The notes: generated by a model from the sequence alone, not told the origin. 64,000 nucleotides of DNA from Thermovenabulum sp049701175 (GCF_049701175.1 NZ_JBNATW010000008.1:25007-89006), one strand, 5' to 3'. Counted from the first letter of the stretch, positions 1 to 8,475 are shown. Numbers and translations are program-made.

Positions 1-2
1 CT

Positions 3-161
3 TTGGGGCAAAGCAAAGATTTCTCCTTTGAGGTTGCAAATGCGTTTTTTATTGATGCCCTTGCGGAGAAAATTTCGGAAAGCAAAAGTTTAGGTATTGC
101 AGAAAAGCTTTATAGAGACCTTTCTAAGTATATAGATAAACAAGAAGAGGCTTATAATTGA
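3..161 (+). CDS. Rod-binding (FlgJ N-terminal-like) protein, 3' end only
   Basis: The window opens inside this gene; only the last 52 codons are present and they end at TGA 159-161. The visible tail has the pattern seen at the end of FlgJ-type rod-binding domains: an aromatic/acidic helix (FFIDALAEKISESKSLGIA) followed by EKLYRDLSKYI, matching the family's 'DxxLAxExxKSGGLGLADxLYRQL' shape. In flagellated bacteria this domain helps the flagellar rod assemble through the cell wall. A flagellar rod-binding gene directly upstream of fabZ is an arrangement I recall from thermophilic Clostridia. The call rests on a short fragment, so another helical protein is possible. Confidence 0.5.
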   Translation: MGQSKDFSFEVANAFFIDALAEKISESKSLGIAEKLYRDLSKYIDKQEEAYN

Positions 162-210
162 AAACAATCTTGTTTTTAAATAATTTATCACAGAAAAAGG
201 AGAATCAGGA

Positions 211-633
211 ATGCTTGATACAACAAAAATTTTGGAAACCCTTCCCCATAGATACCCTTTTTTACTTGTTGATAAAATATTGGAAATCGAACCTGAGAAA
301 TACGCAAAAGGTTTAAAAAATGTAACCATTAACGAACCCTTTTTTCAGGGGCATTTTCCAGGCAACCCCATAATGCCCGGGGTTTTAATCGTTGAGGCTC
401 TTGCTCAAGTAGGAGCATGTGCTTTATTAAGTTCCGAAAAGTATAAAGGCAAATTAATATTGTTTGCAGGAATTGATAATATGAGGTTTAAAAAAAGGGT
501 TTTACCAGGTGATACATTAACATTGGAAGTAAGCATCTTAAAAATAAAAGGGAGTGTCGGGAAAGGAAAAGCTACAGCTTACGTTGGTGAAGATATAGTA
601 GCAGAAGGCGAGCTGACCTTTGCTGTTTCATAA
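211..633 (+). CDS. fabZ: 3-hydroxyacyl-ACP dehydratase FabZ
   Basis: FabZ removes water from 3-hydroxyacyl-ACP to give trans-2-enoyl-ACP in each cycle of type II fatty acid elongation, in the cytoplasm. The 140-residue length is typical of the family. Visible signatures are LPHRYPFLLVDKI near the N-terminus and the hot-dog-fold active-site stretch GHFPGNPIMPGVL, with the catalytic His in GHFPG and the partner Glu in the following helix (VEALAQ). The ATG at 211 has an AAAGGAGA ribosome site (195-202) eight bases upstream. It lies 49 bases after the flagellar gene and may share its transcript; no terminator is seen between them. Confidence 0.95.
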   Translation: MLDTTKILETLPHRYPFLLVDKILEIEPEKYAKGLKNVTINEPFFQGHFPGNPIMPGVLIVEALAQVGACALLSSEKYKGKLILFAGIDNMRFKKRVLPGDTLTLEVSILKIKGSVGKGKATAYVGEDIVAEGELTFAVS

Positions 634-690
634 ATAAAAATGAAACATTTGAGGAAAAATACTCTTAAGGTTAGAAAAGAGGTGTTATTT

Positions 691-1560
691 ATGAAACCCT
701 CAAAAACCTTAAGGGTATTTTTTTACTTATTCATATTTTCACTTCTAATTTTGTGTATTATCAATGGTTGTTCAAAAGGACAGGAAAAATCAAGCCCCAA
801 TTCCGGTTCGGAAAAAAGTAATAAGGTTGACAATTTGCTTAGAAAATTGGAAGAGGAAGTCAATTCTTTAATCACTGATTTGGAAGGGGAATTTTTTAAA
901 AAAATAATTCCTGCAGAGCAGGGTCAACAAAGTCAAAGTAAGCAAGGACAGCAGGGTTCAAATAAAGACAAGGAGCAATCGAAAGAGAGTCAAGGACAAT
1001 CAAAACAAGGACAAGGAGGGGGAGGACAAAAACAAGAGCCTGACTGGGAAAAATTCGAAAAAAAAGTAACTGTAATTCACAATATATGGGATGATTTCCG
1101 GGGAGAGGCTGCGATGCAAGGTTTTGGAGAAGAGGAGCTCGATACTTTCAATGATAAGTTGAACCAGCTAACGATGATGTTTACCCAAAAGGATTTATAC
1201 GGCGCCATTGTTTCTACAAATGATTTATACGGGATTTTATTAAGGTATTATAAAGACCCAAAAGAAAAAACGGCAGGACCTGCAAAAAAGACCTTGTTTT
1301 ATGTGAGGTCTGCCACATACAGAGGTTTAAAAGGCAGTTTTGAAGAATCTCAAAAGGATCTTCTTGAAGCGGTCAAATCTTGGGAGTATGCAAAAGCGGT
1401 GGTTGAGGACCCTGTTTTGAATAAAAAGACTGAATTTACGATAAAGGACCTTATTGAGGCTCTAAAGGCAAGGGATCCAAATCTTATAAAGATAAAGTTC
1501 ATGATAGCTCAAAAAAATTTAGAAAAAGCTATTGAGAAAGCTGAAAAGGCTAAAAGTTAA
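691..1560 (+). CDS. Lipoprotein of unknown function with Q/G/S-rich linker
   Basis: This is a 289-residue predicted lipoprotein. The ATG at 691 is preferred over the upstream in-frame ATG at 640 because AGAGGTG lies just before it and it places a proper signal sequence at the start: KPSK, about 20 hydrophobic residues, then a lipobox ending INGC (the Cys to be lipidated). Next come a charged helix, a low-complexity stretch rich in Gln, Gly, Ser and Lys (roughly residues 75-120), and a helical C-terminal half rich in Lys/Glu with no motif I recognise. Similar proteins occur as cell-surface lipoproteins of unknown role. It lies 57 bases after fabZ and converges on cblS with only six bases between the stop codons. 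Confidence 0.7.
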   Translation: MKPSKTLRVFFYLFIFSLLILCIINGCSKGQEKSSPNSGSEKSNKVDNLLRKLEEEVNSLITDLEGEFFKKIIPAEQGQQSQSKQGQQGSNKDKEQSKESQGQSKQGQGGGGQKQEPDWEKFEKKVTVIHNIWDDFRGEAAMQGFGEEELDTFNDKLNQLTMMFTQKDLYGAIVSTNDLYGILLRYYKDPKEKTAGPAKKTLFYVRSATYRGLKGSFEESQKDLLEAVKSWEYAKAVVEDPVLNKKTEFTIKDLIEALKARDPNLIKIKFMIAQKNLEKAIEKAEKAKS

Positions 1561-1566
1561 AGGATT

Positions 1567-2313
1567 TTATACAACTTCGCCTATAAGGTGTAACGGTTTT
1601 GAAAGATCTAAAAACAAATTATTTTCTGCAAAAATAATCGTGCAGGTGCATGGGCCTGCGGATTTTTTTATGTCTAAAGGCAGTGGATAGTAGAGCCTGT
1701 AATTCAACAAAGTATTTGATGAAAAGTTTTCTAATTCTCCTAAAATTCCTTTAGAACCCACAGGTATTATTTCATTTACTTCCTTTGAATTTTTCAATTT
1801 TATTAGGGTTTTCAGGTCAAAAATGTCGTTGTCTTCCAATTTCACTTCATTCCCTACTTTTGGAATACCCACTACATATATCTTGTTACCCCTTTTTACC
1901 CTACCCACGAGGAGGTTTTCTCTTTCATATACTCCTATACACGTCACGCCCAACCCCGTTTGTACAGTGTGAATATTTTTTTCCGTGCTAATCGTTATTG
2001 GAAGATTTTCTTTATTTATCTCTTTAAGTTCGCTTTTAATACCATCCAGGATAAGATCACCTGTCGGATGAGGTTCTGCTGCTATACAGACGCTTAAAGC
2101 AATAGGTTCGGCATTAATTGAAATTATTTCCATCAAAGCTACCCTTGAAGTGAACCTTCCGAGAATGTAAGGAGACACTTTTACCACATCCCTTTCTTTA
2201 TCGCCTATTCCCCCTGCTGAATCGCAAGAAATGGCTAAATTTATACTACTTGGCAATTCGATTAAAGCCGCATCTCTATGTGTCTTAATTTTATTAAAAA
2301 ACATTTTTATCAC
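1567..2313 (-). CDS. cblS: Alpha-ribazole kinase CblS-like (PurM/AIR-synthase superfamily)
   Basis: A 248-residue protein with the PurM/ThiL-like layout: an N-terminal THRDAALI, a metal/nucleotide segment AISCDSAGGIGDKERDVV, GRFTSRVALMEIIS, and the internal STEKN..TVQTGLGVTCIGV stretch. CblS proteins of this type phosphorylate alpha-ribazole, the free lower-ligand nucleoside, so it can re-enter cobalamin synthesis without CobT. The assignment depends heavily on context: the gene overlaps the upstream S-component gene by 20 bases (2294-2313) and both sit behind a cobalamin riboswitch, the known cblT-cblS arrangement. The gene ends six bases from the convergent lipoprotein gene. Another small-molecule kinase of the same fold is the main alternative. 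Confidence 0.7.
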   Translation of the reverse strand: MIKMFFNKIKTHRDAALIELPSSINLAISCDSAGGIGDKERDVVKVSPYILGRFTSRVALMEIISINAEPIALSVCIAAEPHPTGDLILDGIKSELKEINKENLPITISTEKNIHTVQTGLGVTCIGVYERENLLVGRVKRGNKIYVVGIPKVGNEVKLEDNDIFDLKTLIKLKNSKEVNEIIPVGSKGILGELENFSSNTLLNYRLYYPLPLDIKKSAGPCTCTIIFAENNLFLDLSKPLHLIGEVV

Positions 2314-2785
2314 CCGTCAATTTTTTTATACCTCTATATACCATATCGGCAAGAAATATATTTGCAAAAGAGGCTACCAATAAGGGTACAACCATTGCTA
2401 AGAAAAAGGGTTTTCCGAAACCCTTAATAGGAATAAAACTTGCAGGAGCGGCAACACCGTTTAATAGAATAGCTATAACATCACCGATGTAACTATTTTT
2501 CGTATAAATTATTCCAAAAATGAAAGCAAAAACAGCCATTTCTATTCCTATTAAAATATGCAGGGGCAGAGTGAGAGGAAACCCCACCACAAGGCTTGTA
2601 AAAATGTGACCTAAAAAAGCACATACAGCGCCGCTTAAAGGGTCAAGTAATAATGCTGCAAGGAAACCAGGCATTGAGTCAAAGGCCACCGTGCCTGTAG
2701 GGCTTGGTATTTTAATATTTGCTCCAATGTAGCTTAAAGCTATAAATAAAGCCATATAAATTATTTTTTTGAGATTTTTGGACAT
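2294..2785 (-). CDS. cblT: ECF transporter S component, alpha-ribazole transporter CblT-like
   Basis: A 163-residue membrane protein with five to six hydrophobic segments and the N-terminal pattern of ECF S components (IIYMALFIALSYIGANIKIP, then FDSMPGFLAALLLDPLSGA). S components bind one vitamin-like substrate and dock onto a shared energising module encoded elsewhere; none is in the window. The position immediately downstream of a cobalamin riboswitch with an intrinsic terminator, overlapping a CblS-like kinase gene, points to alpha-ribazole uptake. The ATG at 2785 follows a GGGGG-type ribosome site. A cobalt or other corrinoid-precursor substrate cannot be excluded from sequence alone. Confidence 0.7.
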   Translation of the reverse strand: MSKNLKKIIYMALFIALSYIGANIKIPSPTGTVAFDSMPGFLAALLLDPLSGAVCAFLGHIFTSLVVGFPLTLPLHILIGIEMAVFAFIFGIIYTKNSYIGDVIAILLNGVAAPASFIPIKGFGKPFFLAMVVPLLVASFANIFLADMVYRGIKKLTGDKNVF

Positions 2786-2811
2786 TAAAATAACCCCCTC
2801 ATTTTTTAATT

Positions 2812-2853
2812 AAAAATAAAAAGCCCACAGTCTAAATTTTTTAGACCGTGGAC
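2812..2853 (-). terminator. Intrinsic terminator, expression platform of the cobalamin riboswitch
   Basis: On the minus strand a 14-bp stem (GTCCACGGTCTAAA with TTTAGACTGTGGGC, two G-U pairs) is followed directly by TTTTTATTTTT. It lies between the riboswitch aptamer and cblT, as expected for transcription termination when cobalamin is bound. Confidence 0.85.
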
Positions 2854-2875
2854 TTTACCATCATCCACTGGCTCT

Positions 2876-3032
2876 GCTTTAAGGCAGGTCTCCTGGCTCG
2901 GGTTCATATCTTCCTTACGCCTTCCCGGTTTCCCAGTGGCATAATTGTAAGGAAAATCCCCCTTACAGTGGCGGGTCCGCGCCGGAATTTCACCGGTCTT
3001 CCCTATTCTCCCTTTTTTGGGCACCTTAAAGC
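2876..3032 (-). promoter_or_regulatory. Cobalamin (AdoCbl-type) riboswitch
   Basis: Reading the minus strand, the element begins with a P1 arm GCTTTAAGG (3032-3024) that pairs perfectly with CCTTAAAGC (2884-2876). Between them are the conserved boxes of the class: GGTGCC, AGGGAAGACCGGTGAAA, the B12-box core GCGCGGACCCGCCACTGTAA, GCCACTGGGAAACCGGGAAGG, and GAGCCAGGAGACCTGCC. In this family, cobalamin binding stabilises the fold that permits the downstream terminator. Here the controlled genes are cblT and cblS, so uptake and salvage should be shut off when cobalamin is plentiful. Confidence 0.95.
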
Positions 3033-3087
3033 AAAAAGAATGTTTAATTTTCTAAAAAAATTATATTAAAATTACAAAAAAAAGTCA

Positions 3088-3112
3088 AATAAAAAAAGCC
3101 CCGAAGGGCTAT
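3088..3112 (-). terminator. Intrinsic terminator of the Spy-like gene
   Basis: Minus strand AGCCCTTCGGGGCT (TTCG tetraloop stem, 3110-3097) followed by TTTTTTT. It lies 20 bases after the stop of the gene at 3133-3606. Confidence 0.8.
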
Positions 3113-3132
3113 TTTAAAATAAAATTGGACTG

Positions 3133-3606
3133 TTAGTATAATGGACAAACACCATTGCCACCAAAACCTCTAACTCCAAAACCGCGTCCAGCTTTTCCTT
3201 TAAAACCGCCGGGTAAACTGCTTTGATTCTGAAGCTTTGAAAGCTGTTCTGAGGTTAAAACTCCCTTGATTTTTTCGAATTCCTCCTGCTTTAAGGAAAG
3301 CATTTTGTTCCTTAATTCGTTGATTTTTGAAACCTTTTCATCGATCAATTTTTGATCCGGATTTTTTTGGAGGTATAGATTCTTCAACTCAAAATTTAAT
3401 TTTGCCATATCGTTTCTTAAAGTCTGCATTTTTTCAAAATACTGTGTTCTTATATCTACTATTTTTTTGATCTGTTCATCGGTGAGGTCGAGGCTTTTTA
3501 AACCCTGAACATTTCCGGTTCCCATTTTAGGAAACGCATAAGCGAAGGTTGCTATACCGAGGATAAAAACTATCAAAAGCCCCATTACAAAAAACTTTTT
3601 AATCAT
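3133..3606 (-). CDS. Secreted Spy/CpxP-like (LTxxQ) protein
   Basis: A 157-residue exported protein. It has an N-terminal signal peptide (MIKKFF, hydrophobic core, AYA cleavage site near residue 24), then a helical region carrying two LTxxQ-type motifs (LDLTDEQIKKIVDI and VLTSEQLSKLQNQ) separated by charged coiled-coil-like sequence, and a Gly-rich tail. LTxxQ proteins of the Spy/CpxP group act as envelope chaperones or metal-binding sensors in Gram-negatives; in a Firmicute the function is open. An AAGGAGGG ribosome site precedes the ATG, and a terminator follows, so it is probably monocistronic. Confidence 0.65.
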   Translation of the reverse strand: MIKKFFVMGLLIVFILGIATFAYAFPKMGTGNVQGLKSLDLTDEQIKKIVDIRTQYFEKMQTLRNDMAKLNFELKNLYLQKNPDQKLIDEKVSKINELRNKMLSLKQEEFEKIKGVLTSEQLSKLQNQSSLPGGFKGKAGRGFGVRGFGGNGVCPLY

Positions 3607-3930
3607 TAAAAATCCCTCCTTGTTATTCTTGTTTATTCTTAGTATAAACCCATTTTATGATGATATTGTGATGAAATTGAAAACAATTTATAAAAAAAAT
3701 TTTAAAAAAGTTAAAATCTATATTTTTAATAAGCAAAAAGGATTTTACTGCAAAATAATTTTGCGCAAAAATGAAAAATATGCAAAAAACTAAAATTGTT
3801 TGTTATAAATTTTAAATATATTCAGCATTATAAATGATGTAAATGAGGGAAATTAAGTGGCATGAATTTTGCTATATAAAATATCAACAGGTGTAAAAAA
3901 AATTATAAAAAGCTGCAGGGAGGGGTTTAA
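3607..3930. other. AT-rich intergenic region between divergent genes
   Basis: About 320 bases of very AT-rich DNA separate the Spy-like gene (leftward) and the GTPase gene (rightward). The outer edges hold the two ribosome sites (AAGGAGGG and GGGAGGGG). Promoters for both genes must lie here, but no clear pair of -35/-10 boxes or palindrome stands out. Confidence 0.4.
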
Positions 3931-5244
3931 GTGTCGAGAAAAAGGGTAATCATCATGGGAGCAGCCGGAAGGGATTTTCACGTTTTCAATACTTTCTTTA
4001 GAAACAACGACTATTATGAAGTGGTTGCATTTACCGCTACCCAAATACCAAATATTGAAGGGAGAAAATATCCGGCAGATTTAGCAGGAAGGCTTTACAG
4101 CGAAGGAATACCCATTTATCCCGAAGAACAATTGGAAAGCTTAATAAAGGAACTCGATGTGGACGAAGTAGTTTTTGCCTATAGCGATGTATCCCATGAG
4201 GAAGTTATGCATAAAGCTTCGAGGGTATTAAGCGCGGGAGCGGATTTTAAACTTCTTGGACCCAAGAGCACAATGATAAAATCAAAAAAACCGGTAGTGT
4301 CCGTATGCGCTGTCAGGACGGGAGTAGGAAAGAGCCAGACGACGAGGAAAGTATGCAAGGTTTTAAAAGAAATGGGTAAAAAAGTAGTCGCTATAAGGCA
4401 TCCGATGCCCTACGGTGATCTGTCAAAGCAGGTGTGCCAGAGGTTTGCTTCTTATGGAGATTTGGACTACCATAAATGCACCATTGAAGAAAGGGAAGAG
4501 TACGAGCCCCATATTGATATGGGCATAGTAGTTTACGCCGGAGTGGATTATGAAGTCATTTTAAGAGAAGCAGAAAAAGAAGCGGATATTATAGTTTGGG
4601 ATGGAGGGAACAACGATTTTCCGTTTTATAAATCCGACCTCCATATAGTTTTGGTTGACCCGCACAGGCCCGGCCATGAACTAAAATATCATCCGGGAGA
4701 AACCAACCTAAGAATGGCAGATGTTTTAGTAATAAATAAAATAGATACTGCACCTCCGGAAGGAATAGATGCGGTAAGGAAGAGCATCGAGGCGGTGAAT
4801 CCAAAGGCTATTGTTGTCGAGGCAGCCTCTCCTATATTTGTAGAAGATCCGGAGAAAATTAAAGGGAAAAGGGTTTTAGTTATAGAAGATGGTCCTACAC
4901 TGACACATGGTGAAATGACCTATGGAGCAGGTTATGTAGCAGCGAAAAAATACGGTGCTTTAGAAATTATCGATCCAAGGAGATATGCTGTGGGAAGTAT
5001 AAAAACCACTTATGAAAAATATAAGCATCTTTCCTTAATCCTTCCCGCAATGGGTTACGGTGAAGAGCAGATGAGAGAATTAGAGAAAACTATAAATCAA
5101 GCAGAATGCGACACCGTAGTTATAGGAACGCCCATAGACCTTACAAGAGTAATAAACATCAATAAACCTTCGGTGAGGGTCAGGTATAAACTTCAGGAAA
5201 TTGGAGAACCTACTTTGGAAGAAATATTAAGGAGATTTGAGTAG
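3931..5244 (+). CDS. Cyclic 2,3-diphosphoglycerate synthetase-like P-loop GTPase
   Basis: A 437-residue cytoplasmic protein. The N-terminal ~125 residues look like a Rossmann-type domain (KRVIIMGAAGRDFHVFN). A P-loop nucleotide-binding domain follows, with the motif AVRTGVGKSQTTR near residue 130, and later DGGNND and NKID (nucleotide base recognition). This architecture is that of bacterial homologues of archaeal cyclic 2,3-diphosphoglycerate synthetase. Whether such bacterial proteins make cDPG is not established, so the reaction is left open. GTG at 3931 is chosen because GGGAGGGG lies at the right spacing. The gene stands alone between an AT-rich region and a hairpin. Confidence 0.7.
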   Translation: MSRKRVIIMGAAGRDFHVFNTFFRNNDYYEVVAFTATQIPNIEGRKYPADLAGRLYSEGIPIYPEEQLESLIKELDVDEVVFAYSDVSHEEVMHKASRVLSAGADFKLLGPKSTMIKSKKPVVSVCAVRTGVGKSQTTRKVCKVLKEMGKKVVAIRHPMPYGDLSKQVCQRFASYGDLDYHKCTIEEREEYEPHIDMGIVVYAGVDYEVILREAEKEADIIVWDGGNNDFPFYKSDLHIVLVDPHRPGHELKYHPGETNLRMADVLVINKIDTAPPEGIDAVRKSIEAVNPKAIVVEAASPIFVEDPEKIKGKRVLVIEDGPTLTHGEMTYGAGYVAAKKYGALEIIDPRRYAVGSIKTTYEKYKHLSLILPAMGYGEEQMRELEKTINQAECDTVVIGTPIDLTRVININKPSVRVRYKLQEIGEPTLEEILRRFE

Positions 5245-5271
5245 ATAAAAGTTTATATAAAGTTAAAAAGT

Positions 5272-5307
5272 AAGGCTGTTGGAATTTTATTCATGCCCAA
5301 CAGCCTT
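5272..5307. terminator. Hairpin after the GTPase gene, possible terminator
   Basis: An 11-bp inverted repeat AAGGCTGTTGG / CCAACAGCCTT with a 14-base loop begins 28 bases after the stop at 5244. There is no long T tract on the plus strand, so termination is uncertain. Confidence 0.45.
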
Positions 5308-5451
5308 ATCCTTATGAGCTTAAATTCTGTTATAATAATAATTGGGTATTCTCAATCATCCTTAATGAAATCGAAATTTTTAATATATTTATATTTTAAG
5401 AAAGTTTATGTTTTGAATTATAATTCATGGAGTACTAATTAAGGAAAGGCA

Positions 5452-7098
5452 GTGATTTTTAAAATGAAAGAATTTTTAGTCGATCTTGTAAAAAAGCTTA
5501 CCGAGCAAAGCAGTATTGTGGGGACCGATGGGGAAATTAAAATAGCACACCTTATTTACGATGAATTGAGTAAATTAGAATATTTTAAGAAACATCCGGG
5601 AAATTTATTCCTTAGCGATATTAAAGGCGATTCCTTGGGGAGAAAAAATGTTATTGCTGTTGTAAAAGGCGAAAAGCAAGACATTGATGATACGATTATC
5701 CTAATAGGGCATATGGATACGGTGGGTGTAGAAGATTACGGAAACTTAAAAGAATTTGCTTTTTGCCCAGATGAATTAAAAGATGAGCTAAAAACAAAGA
5801 GTTTAGATGAAGATGTCATTGAGGATATGAATTCGGATGATTGGCTTTTCGGCAGGGGAATTTTTGATATGAAGGCAGGTGTAGCTGTAGAAATAGGTCT
5901 TTTAAAAGAGATAACGGAAAACATTAAAGATTTTAAAGGCAATATAGTATTTTTGGCATTGGCGGATGAAGAGGGGAATTCAAAGGGAGTTCTTTCTGCA
6001 GTAGACGATTTATTAAAACTTCAAGAGAAGTACGGATTTTCCTATCAGGCGGTTATAGATACCGATTACATGGCACCGAAATTTACGGGGGATGAAAAAA
6101 AATATATTTACATAGGAACGGTAGGAAAACTCTTGCCATGCTTTTATATATACGGTAGGGAAACCCATGTTGGTCAGGCTTTTGAAGGTCTTGATGCGAA
6201 CTTAATTGCTTCGGAAATTCTTAAGGAAGTGGACCTTTCCTTTGAACTTTCTGATGTGGTAGAAAATGAGGCATCACTTCCTCCTATAAGCCTATGCATG
6301 AGGGATTTAAAACAGGAATATTCCGTGCAGACGGTCAACGAAGCCTATATATATTTAAACTATTCAACCTATATAAGCACTCCCGATGAAGTTATCGATA
6401 AGTTAAAAAATAAAGCCTATAAAGCCTTTACAAATGTAATAAACAAATTAAATAAAGAGTATAAAACCTACTGCGAGGCAACAGGCCAGCCTTTTAAAAA
6501 GCTTCCTTTTGAACCAAGGGTTTTAACCTTTGAGGAAATGTATAAAGAGGTATGGGAAGAAACGGAAGGAAAAATTGATGAAATTTTAAAAAAGAAAAAA
6601 CAAGAACTTCTGAGGGAAAATATTGATGAGAGGCTTTTCAGCTTGGAGATGGTAAGGGAAGTTCACAAAAACTGGTCCTATAGGATGCCGGTGGTTATTA
6701 TTTATTTTTCTCCACCCTATTATCCTCATATCTATGTAAAATCAGAAGATGAAAGAGGAAGAAAGCTTATAACTGCAATTATTGAAGCGGTAAAGAAAGC
6801 AAAATCAAAATACGATTATGAATTTGAGGTAAAAAAGTTTTATCCATATATTTCGGATTTGAGCTATTTTGCGATACCTGATAAAAGAGAAGCCATTGAT
6901 GCACTGACAAAAAATATGCCTGGATATGGTGAAATATACTCTTTACCCTTTGAGTCTATATTAAAGCTTAATTTGCCTGTTGCCAATATTGGCCCATTTG
7001 GTAAGGATGCCCATAAATTTACTGAAAGGGTAAACGTAAAGTATTCTTTTGAGGTTTTGCCTGAATTAATCGAAGAAGTTATAAAAAATCTTTTATGA
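5452..7098 (+). CDS. M20-family metallopeptidase, RocB-like
   Basis: A 548-residue protein of the M20 zinc peptidase family, closest in length and layout to RocB ('arginine utilisation protein'), whose substrate is not firmly known. Metal-binding motifs are visible: GHMDTV near residue 85, DMKAG near residue 141 (bridging Asp), and ADEEGNSKG near residue 170, with the catalytic Glu in the last. It lacks a signal peptide and should be cytoplasmic. GTG 5452 is well spaced from AAGGA (5441-5445); ATG 5464 is the alternative start. No amino-acid catabolic genes lie beside it, so the physiological substrate cannot be inferred. Confidence 0.75.
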   Translation: MIFKMKEFLVDLVKKLTEQSSIVGTDGEIKIAHLIYDELSKLEYFKKHPGNLFLSDIKGDSLGRKNVIAVVKGEKQDIDDTIILIGHMDTVGVEDYGNLKEFAFCPDELKDELKTKSLDEDVIEDMNSDDWLFGRGIFDMKAGVAVEIGLLKEITENIKDFKGNIVFLALADEEGNSKGVLSAVDDLLKLQEKYGFSYQAVIDTDYMAPKFTGDEKKYIYIGTVGKLLPCFYIYGRETHVGQAFEGLDANLIASEILKEVDLSFELSDVVENEASLPPISLCMRDLKQEYSVQTVNEAYIYLNYSTYISTPDEVIDKLKNKAYKAFTNVINKLNKEYKTYCEATGQPFKKLPFEPRVLTFEEMYKEVWEETEGKIDEILKKKKQELLRENIDERLFSLEMVREVHKNWSYRMPVVIIYFSPPYYPHIYVKSEDERGRKLITAIIEAVKKAKSKYDYEFEVKKFYPYISDLSYFAIPDKREAIDALTKNMPGYGEIYSLPFESILKLNLPVANIGPFGKDAHKFTERVNVKYSFEVLPELIEEVIKNLL

Positions 7099-7198
7099 AA
7101 AGGAAGCAGTAAAAAGCAAAAAACAATTGATAAAAATAAATTAAAAGATAAAAGAAAATATCGAATTTAAATATAAAACCTATAAACATAAATAATGA

Positions 7199-7258
7199 AA
7201 CCCCTTAAAGATAGTAGAAAATCTACTTTAAGGGGTGAAAATTTTTCAAAATTTATTT
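7199..7258. terminator. Bidirectional terminator between convergent genes
   Basis: A strong stem (ACCCCTTAAAG ... CTTTAAGGGGT, extended by GTAGA/TCTAC) lies between the RocB-like gene and niaX, which converge. T-rich runs follow on the plus strand (ATTTTTCAAAATTTATTTTTTT). Confidence 0.7.
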
Positions 7259-7286
7259 TTTTATTTAAGTCAAATTTATAAAGGCT

Positions 7287-7775
7287 TTATCTAATTTTCG
7301 CTATAGCTTTTGAAAGCACAGTTCTTACCAAAACCACTGATATTCCGCTGTCCATAAAGTGGTGAATAAGCGTTCCCACTCCTACAATATAAAAGGCTTT
7401 ATACATACCCGCACCGAAAGGCAGTACTATTAAGGCTTCTCCGAGGGCATGGATTGGAGCTGTCAAAATCAGTGCTTTTTCAAAGGAAACGCCTTTTTTA
7501 ACAAGATAAGCGCCTATTATGCCGAATATTACATGTATAAATGCCCTTGCCGCTATCATTGGGCCCATCATAATTAAAAAGCCCAAAGTAGAACCCAAGC
7601 CAACCATTCCGGCCACAAGGGGGTTAATTAGGAAGGAAATCATTACGGGCACATGAGATGCGAGAGTGGCTGAAAAGGGCGGGATGTATATTCTAAGATA
7701 TGCCCCGAAAGAAAGTGGTATAATTAGTGCTAAGGCTGTCAAAAGCGCCCCGGTTATAATATTTTTTGAAGACAC
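7287..7775 (-). CDS. niaX: ECF transporter S component, probable niacin transporter
   Basis: A 162-residue integral membrane protein with about six hydrophobic helices and the general pattern of ECF S components (IITGALLTALALIIP at the start, then PPFSATLASHVPVMIS). The substrate is inferred from position: it lies 77 bases downstream of a niaR-type repressor gene in the same orientation, the arrangement of niacin-regulated niaX genes. The energising EcfA/EcfT module is elsewhere. The ATG at 7775 follows GGGAGTTTCC, a plausible ribosome site. It converges on the RocB-like gene with a terminator between. Confidence 0.75.
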   Translation of the reverse strand: MSSKNIITGALLTALALIIPLSFGAYLRIYIPPFSATLASHVPVMISFLINPLVAGMVGLGSTLGFLIMMGPMIAARAFIHVIFGIIGAYLVKKGVSFEKALILTAPIHALGEALIVLPFGAGMYKAFYIVGVGTLIHHFMDSGISVVLVRTVLSKAIAKIR

Positions 7776-7812
7776 GGAAACTCCCTCCTATCCATCTCTT
7801 ACAGATATTTTA

Positions 7813-7824
7813 CTGTATATACAG
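7813..7824 (-). promoter_or_regulatory. Candidate NiaR operator
   Basis: A perfect 12-bp palindrome, CTGTATATACAG, lies in the 77-base gap between niaR and niaX, about 37 bases before the niaX start. Its position fits repression of niaX by niacin-bound NiaR, but I cannot confirm that it matches a published NiaR motif. Confidence 0.45.
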
Positions 7825-7852
7825 CTGCATTGTCAACTATTTTTGTAATTTT

Positions 7853-8362
7853 TTATTCCAGCAATATTCCCTTTTCTTTTAGTATCATTCTTGCCTTATT
7901 TATAGCATCTTCATTAATGGCTTCTATTGTATGAAGATGTACTCCACCGGTTAATTCTGAAAGGAGGGCAGCTTCCTTTTGTTCAAGGTTATTTAGGAAA
8001 TTTTCTACATCCTTAGAATTTGAAATCATTAAAATTCCGTGAAGTTCGCCATAAATGGGGTGTTCTACAATCACGTCCACTATCTTGCAGCCGCATTCCA
8101 CAAAGGTCATCAATTCTTCTTTTAACTCCTTTCGACTGTGGCGACATGCTACCTTTTTTGTTATTAAGCGCTGGGAAGATTCTATCATATAGCCCGAAGA
8201 TGTTGAAAATATATCCTTTCCCGAAGCGCGGAGTATCGCAATATCCTGAACAATAATTTGCCTTGTAACGTTAAACAACTTTGCAAGCTCATTTCCGGGA
8301 ATGGGTTTTTTTGTCTTTTCTAAAACTTCAATTATTTTTGCTCTTCTTTCTTCAGCGTTCAT
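7853..8362 (-). CDS. niaR: Niacin-responsive transcriptional repressor NiaR
   Basis: A 169-residue regulator with an N-terminal winged HTH (RRAKIIEVLEKTKKPIPGNE ... FNVTRQIIVQDIAILRA) and a C-terminal 3H domain. The three conserved His-containing segments of the 3H domain are visible: CRHSRKEL, EHPIYGELHG and GVHLHTIEA, which bind the metal/ligand centre. NiaR represses NAD-precursor uptake or synthesis when nicotinic acid is available. The gene is followed by the S component niaX, its likely target. ATG 8362 is preceded by GGAGGG. The length is normal for the family. Confidence 0.9.
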   Translation of the reverse strand: MNAEERRAKIIEVLEKTKKPIPGNELAKLFNVTRQIIVQDIAILRASGKDIFSTSSGYMIESSQRLITKKVACRHSRKELKEELMTFVECGCKIVDVIVEHPIYGELHGILMISNSKDVENFLNNLEQKEAALLSELTGGVHLHTIEAINEDAINKARMILKEKGILLE

Positions 8363-8475
8363 TTAATCCCTCCATGAAAAAATTATTAAAAAGTTTTTTT
8401 TAAATTATAACAAAAAGTCTACTAAAATACTATGGATTAGATTATTAAAATGTTTATACAGCCCAAAAATATGCT

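Noticed and set aside
2806..3069. Open frames on both strands of 70-73 codons
   Set aside because: They lie over the cobalamin riboswitch and its terminator, have no family match, and the RNA signal explains the sequence conservation.
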